Positions 59,101 to 64,000 of a DNA stretch of 64,000 bases are shown here, piece by piece. The notes below the pieces were generated by a model. It was not told where the DNA came from and searched no databases. It saw nothing but the letters and a program-made list of their open reading frames with translations. The stretch is from NCBI GenBank assembly GCA_023078555.1, contig CM041201.1, positions 5,959,172-6,023,171 on the forward strand. Direction: 5' to 3'. Numbering within the stretch: the stretch's first letter is position 1; the number at the start of each line of letters is the position of its first letter. The translations under genes and the position numbers were made by a program. The stretch is from Ulva prolifera (Eukaryota; Chlorophyta; Ulvophyceae; Ulvales; Ulvaceae).

Positions 59101-59323
59101 TACTCGAGCGGTAACCCGACGTAAAGCGGCGTTCTCCATGACAGAGAAATTCATCTGGCTGCGTGCACAGACCTCATCCGAAGCGCGAAAGAACACCAAT
59201 GTGAAGCGCACAAGATGAGGACTTGAATGCAAGTGGGTTTTCAGCGTTTCGTGTTTTTGCCGAAATTACCTAGGCTGCCATCGGAATACCTCCAGACTTC
59301 TCATTTGTCGATCCTGCCTGTGA
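56131..59323. mobile_element. 3.2-kb segment with 24-bp inverted termini, inserted in a hAT copy
   Basis: The left end starts TCACAGGCAGGATCGACAAA and the right end ends with its exact reverse complement. The perfect match is 24 bp, with weaker match continuing to about 50 bp. hAT sequence on the two sides joins as CGCCGACA/CAGCTTG, leaving a repeated CA and possibly a 2-3-bp target duplication. The 3,193-bp interior holds only short, broken frames; one stretch (58499-58717) is protein-like, but I recognise no transposase. I infer a DNA transposon, probably non-autonomous or decayed. Superfamily unknown. Confidence 0.65.
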
Positions 59324-59672
59324 CAGCTTGTCGGGAAAAGATCCCGAAATCCTGTCGGCCCTGGTCCCGACAGCTTAGCGGGCCTGAATTCTTCGAAGGC
59401 AACAGATACATATTGCAATGAAAGAGTATTCACCCGTTGAGTCATAACAGTGCTGCTTGCTGCTTGCGCATTGCGAGAATGACCTTGCATTAGAATTCGT
59501 TCGGGTTCACTGGTCACGGGCACGCGCACGACCGAAACTTCTGCATCAGCCGACCTCGGCAGCGACAAAGCCAGTTGTTCGAAGAAAATGACTGCAGAAC
59601 GCTCAGGCGATATGCCACGATTTTCTGAAAAGAAAGTTCGCGATCGCCAGCTTCAGTATCCAATGGTGCTCG
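59324..59672 (+). repeat. hAT element copy 3, right fragment
   Basis: It matches 13888-14196 of the hAT element (GATCCCGAAATCC, GCTGCTTGCGCATTGCGAGAATGACC split over two blocks, GCTCAGGCGATATGCCACGATT). This includes the start of the transposase-like frame (ATG near 59588), which soon diverges. The right terminus is missing. Confidence 0.85.
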
Positions 59673-59692
59673 AGTCGGTGCTCAATCAGTCG

Positions 59693-60312
59693 GTTTGAAT
59701 CAAGCGAGTTTGATCCACAATCGCTCTCCTCGCGTCAGCACCATGCATCATGCCGCAAGCCAAAACTGAATGGAGCGTCACTCGACGCATAATGGCTCAG
59801 GAAGACGCGCTATCAGACCGATTTCACGGAAACGACCATTGTCTTTATTGAATTCGGGAGGCGCACAAGGGATTTGGCGCACAACAAATGGGCGATCAGG
59901 CAGCATGCAGACGGATGAAACTTGAACTTGAGGGATCGCGGGTTTTGGAGATGCGAGACAATATAAATGCTGATTGACAGGCTGTGAAACACATATGCTG
60001 GTGGTTTTGGCAGAGGCTGCACATGGCAGCATTGACATTACTGCAGGTCCACAACGCTGATTAATTCTCATATGAGAACATTGGATGCAGTGGTGGTGGC
60101 CCTGGGTGTCATGCAGTTTCATTCTGAGGCTGAACATGCCGTTTTGGACCTCACTCGTGGGACAAACAGCCATAACATGCCTCAACACCATGGCACCAGC
60201 CTTTCACAGTGGCAACACCACCGTATTGGTTGAGGATTTCAGGGGCTAGTTGACATCATAACTCACAAACCATCTAAACACTCCCCCCTGAAGCCGGCCT
60301 GCGGAGAGCCAA
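59693..60312. repeat. Diverged tandem duplication, unit 1
   Basis: A unit of ~620 bp beginning GAATCAA...AATCGCTCTCCTCGCGTCAGCAC, with landmarks GGCGCACAACAAATG, ACACATATGCTGGT, TTTTGGACCTCACTC and TGCCTCAACACCATGGCACCA. All of these recur in unit 2 at roughly 75% identity by eye. No gene is recognised. Confidence 0.75.
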
Positions 60313-60895
60313 TGTGAATCAAACTGACAGGAATCATAATCGCTGTGCTCGCGTCAGCACGACGCGAGATCAGGTGCGATGAATTGAACAGAAATGAATG
60401 CTGCCTCAGTTGACTTATGGAGGTGCGTCTGTAACTTGGCGCGCAACGAATGAGCGATCAGACAGCATGCTCACGGAGCTCCGTGGAGATGGGAGTTGGG
60501 CTCATGGGATTACGGGAATTGGGGATGCGATGATAAAAGTACTGAACGAGAGGACATCAAACACACATGCTGGTGATTTCAGCAGCGGCTGCAAATGGCA
60601 GAACCGACATTGTTGCAGCCCTACAACAGACTGCAATGATGATACAAGTGCTGTGGGCGCAGCAGTGGCGGGCATGAGTGACCAGTAGTCTCTTAATGAG
60701 CCTGAACTGGCAATTTTGGACCTCACTCTTGGCACAAACAGGTATCACATGCCTCAACTCCTTGGCACCAAGCTTTCACAATGGCAAACCAACCGTATTG
60801 GCTGCAGATTTCTCGAGCCAGGTGAACACAAATCTCACACAGTCATCAATCACACTGTCTTAAAGTCGGCCTTCGGACAGCTAATGTAGATCAGA
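60313..60895. repeat. Diverged tandem duplication, unit 2
   Basis: It begins GAATCAAACTGACAGG...AATCGCTGTGCTCGCGTCAGCAC and shares, in the same order, GGCGCGCAACGAATG, ACACACATGCTGGT, TTTTGGACCTCACTC and TGCCTCAACTCCTTGGCACCA. The duplication is direct and head to tail. Confidence 0.75.
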
Positions 60896-61376
60896 GGGGC
60901 AACAATGAACGGCGCGAGAGCGTACATGCCGGCGCGCGCGGGATTGCTGATGCCGAGCGACAGGCCGGCCATCATAGCTCTGCGTACACAGGGGGTCGAT
61001 TGCTTTGTCCTTGTTAGACAGGGGGTCGATTGAACTATCCCGAACAAAAGTGGTCAGCACAGAGGCCAACATCGTGATGGCCGCCGTGTCGTACAGTCGG
61101 ATTCGCCGCTCGCGGCGACAGCCTGGCAAGGATGCGATGGCAGCCACGTGCTGTCCTGTCGCACTTTCCTGCACACCGAATGCTGTCTGTGGGGAAAGAT
61201 TGGCCAATCCCCCCCCTTCCCACGAAACGGAGGTCTGGGTCACGGGTGCGGAGTCCAAAACGACATGTGCCGCGCGAAGTCGAGTGTTCACGAGCTATTC
61301 CTTTGATGCAAGGCATGCAGGAAAGCAACCTCAGCTTACAGACGTCCACGCTGCCAGCAATCATTCTCCTGTCACT
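60896..61376. other. 5' region of the RING-finger gene
   Basis: An open frame runs in from 61005 to the CHY-finger exon, but its first ~120 codons show no homology. It is more likely 5' UTR or an upstream intron than protein. CAGGGGGTCGATTG occurs twice in tandem (near 60989 and 61020). Confidence 0.4.
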
Positions 61377-62763
61377 ATGGGCTGTAAACATTACAAGCGG
61401 AATTGCATGTTGCTTGCACCATGCTGCAATGAATATTTTTGGTGTAGACACTGTCACAATGAAGAGAAGAACGCGCCGGATCAGGTAAGCAATGGTACCG
61501 GCATGTTCGTTGAGGTGCATAGCCCTCGCATGTGCTCGAGGACTGGGGTTTTGTTGCAGGGAGCCAGGAGGCATACATTGCACCGCCACTCCATTGCACA
61601 GGTGAAGTGTATGGCATGCTATGATGTACAGCCGGTTGCTGCGTATTGCAGAAGGTGCAAGCTGAAATTTGGAGCATACAGTTGCTTGAAATGTAACCTT
61701 TTCGATGATGCCACTGACAAAAACCAGTGCGTTGGCTTTACCTGTTCCGCCATAGTGATGAATGCACGTCGACTACCTCTATACATCCTGCAAATGTTAC
61801 AGGTTTCACTGTGACAAGTGTGGTATATGCCGAACAGGTACGTCGCCACAGGCAAGTGACAGTGTGTGTTTGGCAAGGGCAGCCTGATCCTCGTTTTTGA
61901 TGAGTGCATAGCAGCTGCTCAAATGCGATAGCATCAGCCATGTATCTAAAGCTCTTCTGTGGACTTAGCAGTTACATGATACACAAAGCAGATGGGTCTG
62001 GTAATGCAGCCTTACCTCCTCAAGCTATGCAAAGATCTTCTCAGGCTGTTGCGCAGGTGGTGCGGAGAACTTCTTCCACTGTGATACTTGTGGATGTTGC
62101 TATCAGCAGGGCTTGCAGGTGTGCATCCTGCTTGACCTGCTCCTGTCGTGCTTGTAGACCGAATGCGTGCATGGCGGAGCATAGCTCTGAATATGCTTGC
62201 GCAACTTGGGTCAATCACAATCTGCGTGTTTGCTGTTTCGAATCACAACAGATACCATGGGCCTATGCAAAACAACGGCATGAGTGCAGGAAAACCATCA
62301 CTGTGTCAGGAACAACATGCAGAATCCATGCCCCATATGTTCAGAAGTGCTTTTCGATTCTGTCAAGGAGATCAGTACATTGGAGTGTGGCCATGCGATC
62401 CACAGAAAGTGCTTGCAGCAAGCATTTGATTGCAACGTACCAGTCTGTCTAGTGTGTCAGAGGACCGCTGATGATGACTCACACACCATGGGCATAGTCT
62501 TGAAAGCATTTGCAATTGCGAGATCGCTTCAGTTTGCCAGCGAGGACGCTGATGGTCACTGCAGAAATTGCCGGGCAATGATGCCTGTCAGGCACGTTCA
62601 CACTTCCCCGACTCGCACAAAAACACTTTATTCAACGAAAACGCGGCAAGCAGAGTACTCATTCCAGAGTTTGCAGGTACACACCCATCGGTGCATGGTG
62701 CACGTCTTGCGAAAGACCTCAGTGAATCTCTGTTCAAGACACAGGCGATTGCGGCATCCGTGA
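61377..62763 (+). CDS. CHY/CTCHY/RING zinc-finger E3 ubiquitin ligase (RCHY1/PIRH2-like)
   Basis: Exons 61377-61484, 61560-61726, 61803-61837, 62057-62118, and from 62290 to a stop at 62763 or an earlier donor (GTACAC near 62677). All resolved joins keep frame. The CHY finger is GCKHYKRNCMLLAPCCNEYF + CRHCHNE, then VKCMACYDVQPVAAYCRRCK and YSCLKCNLFDD. The CTCHY finger is FHCDKCGICRTG and FFHCDTCGCCYQ. The RING is CPICSEVLFDSVKEISTLEC + GHAIHRKCLQQAF, then VCLVC. This order defines RCHY1/PIRH2 and plant MIEL1, E3 ligases that ubiquitinate transcription factors. The C-terminus is divergent: CRNCRAMMPVRHVH may correspond to the first Cys pair of the rubredoxin-like domain, but the second pair and SYNT tail are not seen. 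The 3' end is therefore uncertain. Confidence 0.85.
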
Positions 62764-63936
62764 GGACAGTGCTCGCAAGGATAGCGATGCAGCTATAGCG
62801 GGGAGACACAGCTGCAATTCGACATGTTTGGCATGTTGCATTGACCAGCTTGTGTTGCGATTTCAAAGGCCTATACATTGACATATGTTGTTCAAGGGGC
62901 AGCAACACCCGTCAGCTGGCATTACCAGCCGCATTGCCAACCATCGCCATTGGCTATTGCTGTTCTTCAGCTGCCCTCACTCTGGCCTCTCACATGGCAT
63001 TTCCATTGAGAACCCTGAACAAGTGTGAATGCGAGCAATCGCACTGTACAGATGGGTGCAATAGTATGTCCATCATATGTTGCTGCATATTGACATATGT
63101 ATCGATGTAGACTATACGTGTGGTCCAATCAATCATGATGTTTACCTACCGTCCCTGTCGTGCAACGGCCGCTGATGTTGACGCCAAAAGCCCGTTTTTT
63201 CCCCTTGTTGACTCATGTAGTGAACATGCGGTGAAGTATAGTACGGTGAAGTATAGTGCGAATGTGAGCTGTGCATGTACGAAGTTAGTTTATTAAGGCT
63301 GACATTATATATCTAAAGTATAATATTCAGCGACCTGTATGTATGTAGTTACAAAGAAGAGAGGCTGGGTACCGGTCGTTCCTACGAATCCATCCGCAAA
63401 TCCACTCACGCATTCATGGCAGCCAAAGATTGCAGGAGGCCGGGTACGAGCACGTACCACAGCCCTGCCAGTGATGCTAGCCAAAGATTGAAGCCCCGCA
63501 CGGAGCACAAGAGCATTCCCCTTGCACAACGCCACACTCAATCGGCGCAAAGCATTCGTCACAAACAACGCACGCTTCACCGTACCACACCGAGATGCGA
63601 CCGATGCGTCTCATGCGACAACGGCACAAAGCTATATGCATCAGGGTCGTGCAAGCGATAAGCATTGCGTTTCTGCACGTCCCGCGTCTCCGCAGCACCC
63701 CCGTCCTCCTGGGCCGCCGGCTGCAATAGGTATCAGCACAGGGGTTCACAACCGACACAGCCCCTATGCACAAAGCGTCACCTGGCGGCATAAACATGAT
63801 GTCCCCCAGTTTCTCATGTATCATAAGTATAATATCCAGCATCCTGTATGTATGTATGTATCATAAGTATCATATTCAGCGACCTGTATCTATCTGTCTA
63901 CGTCCACTTCGCATCTGGGGGGGGGGGGGGGGGGGG
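62764..63936. other. Repeat-bearing intergenic region
   Basis: No convincing gene. A unit like AAGTATAATATTCAGCGACC followed by TGTATGTATGT occurs near 63316, 63829 and 63866 (the last two close together). AGTATAGTACGGTGAAGTATAG near 63235 is a short tandem repeat. A 20-G run lies at 63917-63936. Minus strand 63775-63830 encodes HEKLGDIMFMPPGDA, matching the coding fragment at the window edge. Confidence 0.5.
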
Positions 63937-64000
63937 CTGGAGGAGGTGTTCAGGACGATGGCCCACGAGAAGGTGGGGGACATCATGTTTGTGCCGCCTG
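63937..64000 (+). CDS. Partial coding segment at window edge, unidentified
   Basis: The plus strand reads LEEVFRTMAHEKVGDIMFVP without a stop to the window end. It is credible coding because the same peptide (HEKLGDIMFMPP) occurs on the minus strand at about 63790-63830. I do not recognise the family. Confidence 0.4.
   Translation, partial: MEEVFRTMAHEKVGDIMFVPP

Noticed and set aside
61005..61376. N-terminal extension of the RCHY1-like protein from 61005
   Set aside because: The family starts close to the CHY finger. The extension lacks homology and contains a direct repeat, so ATG 61377 is preferred.

Overview
The window is nuclear DNA from a eukaryote. Host genes have short GT-AG introns (about 50-175 bp), there is no operon structure, and more than half of the 64 kb is transposable-element sequence. 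The gene set suggests a flagellated, starch-storing protist, most likely a green alga. It contains an isoamylase-type debranching enzyme with a possible N-terminal transit peptide, and a TTC12 homologue (TTC12 is known elsewhere as an axonemal dynein assembly factor). The lineage assignment is inference; no marker gene settles it.

Layout. 1-2.6 kb: a decayed copia pol with a solo LTR in it, then the start of a second copia family on the minus strand. 3.4-9.6 kb: a ZNHIT2-like gene (+) facing a NUP107-like gene (-), tail to tail. 10.6-39.7 kb: a transposon island. It holds two hAT-type elements, a decayed family-B copia element (13.1-18.8 kb), and a nest of three family-A copia elements (18.8-39.7 kb). 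The nest also carries a TA-flanked TIR element, a TIR element with an 8-bp target duplication, and two solo LTRs of the other family. Target-site duplications and LTR divergence give a consistent insertion order: outer element 3, then element 2, then element 1, whose LTRs differ at 1 of 348 positions.

41.8-54.1 kb is the gene-rich part: prefoldin subunit 4 (+), isoamylase (-), ATG3 (-) and TTC12 (+). Complete exon models that keep frame could be built for ATG3 (261 aa) and TTC12 (850 aa), and nearly so for prefoldin 4. 54-61 kb: homopolymer and CT microsatellite, a third hAT copy split by a 3.2-kb segment with inverted termini, and a diverged tandem duplication. 61.4-62.8 kb: a CHY/CTCHY/RING-finger E3 ligase of the RCHY1/PIRH2 type. 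The last kilobase is repeats plus the edge of an unidentified coding segment.

The host genes are unrelated housekeeping functions: R2TP/snoRNP assembly, nuclear pore, tubulin/actin folding, starch metabolism, autophagy, ciliary dynein assembly and ubiquitination. They are not a pathway cluster. I found no novel multi-gene system. The most informative signals are the nested transposon stratigraphy and several non-autonomous DNA elements with clear ends that I cannot assign to named families.
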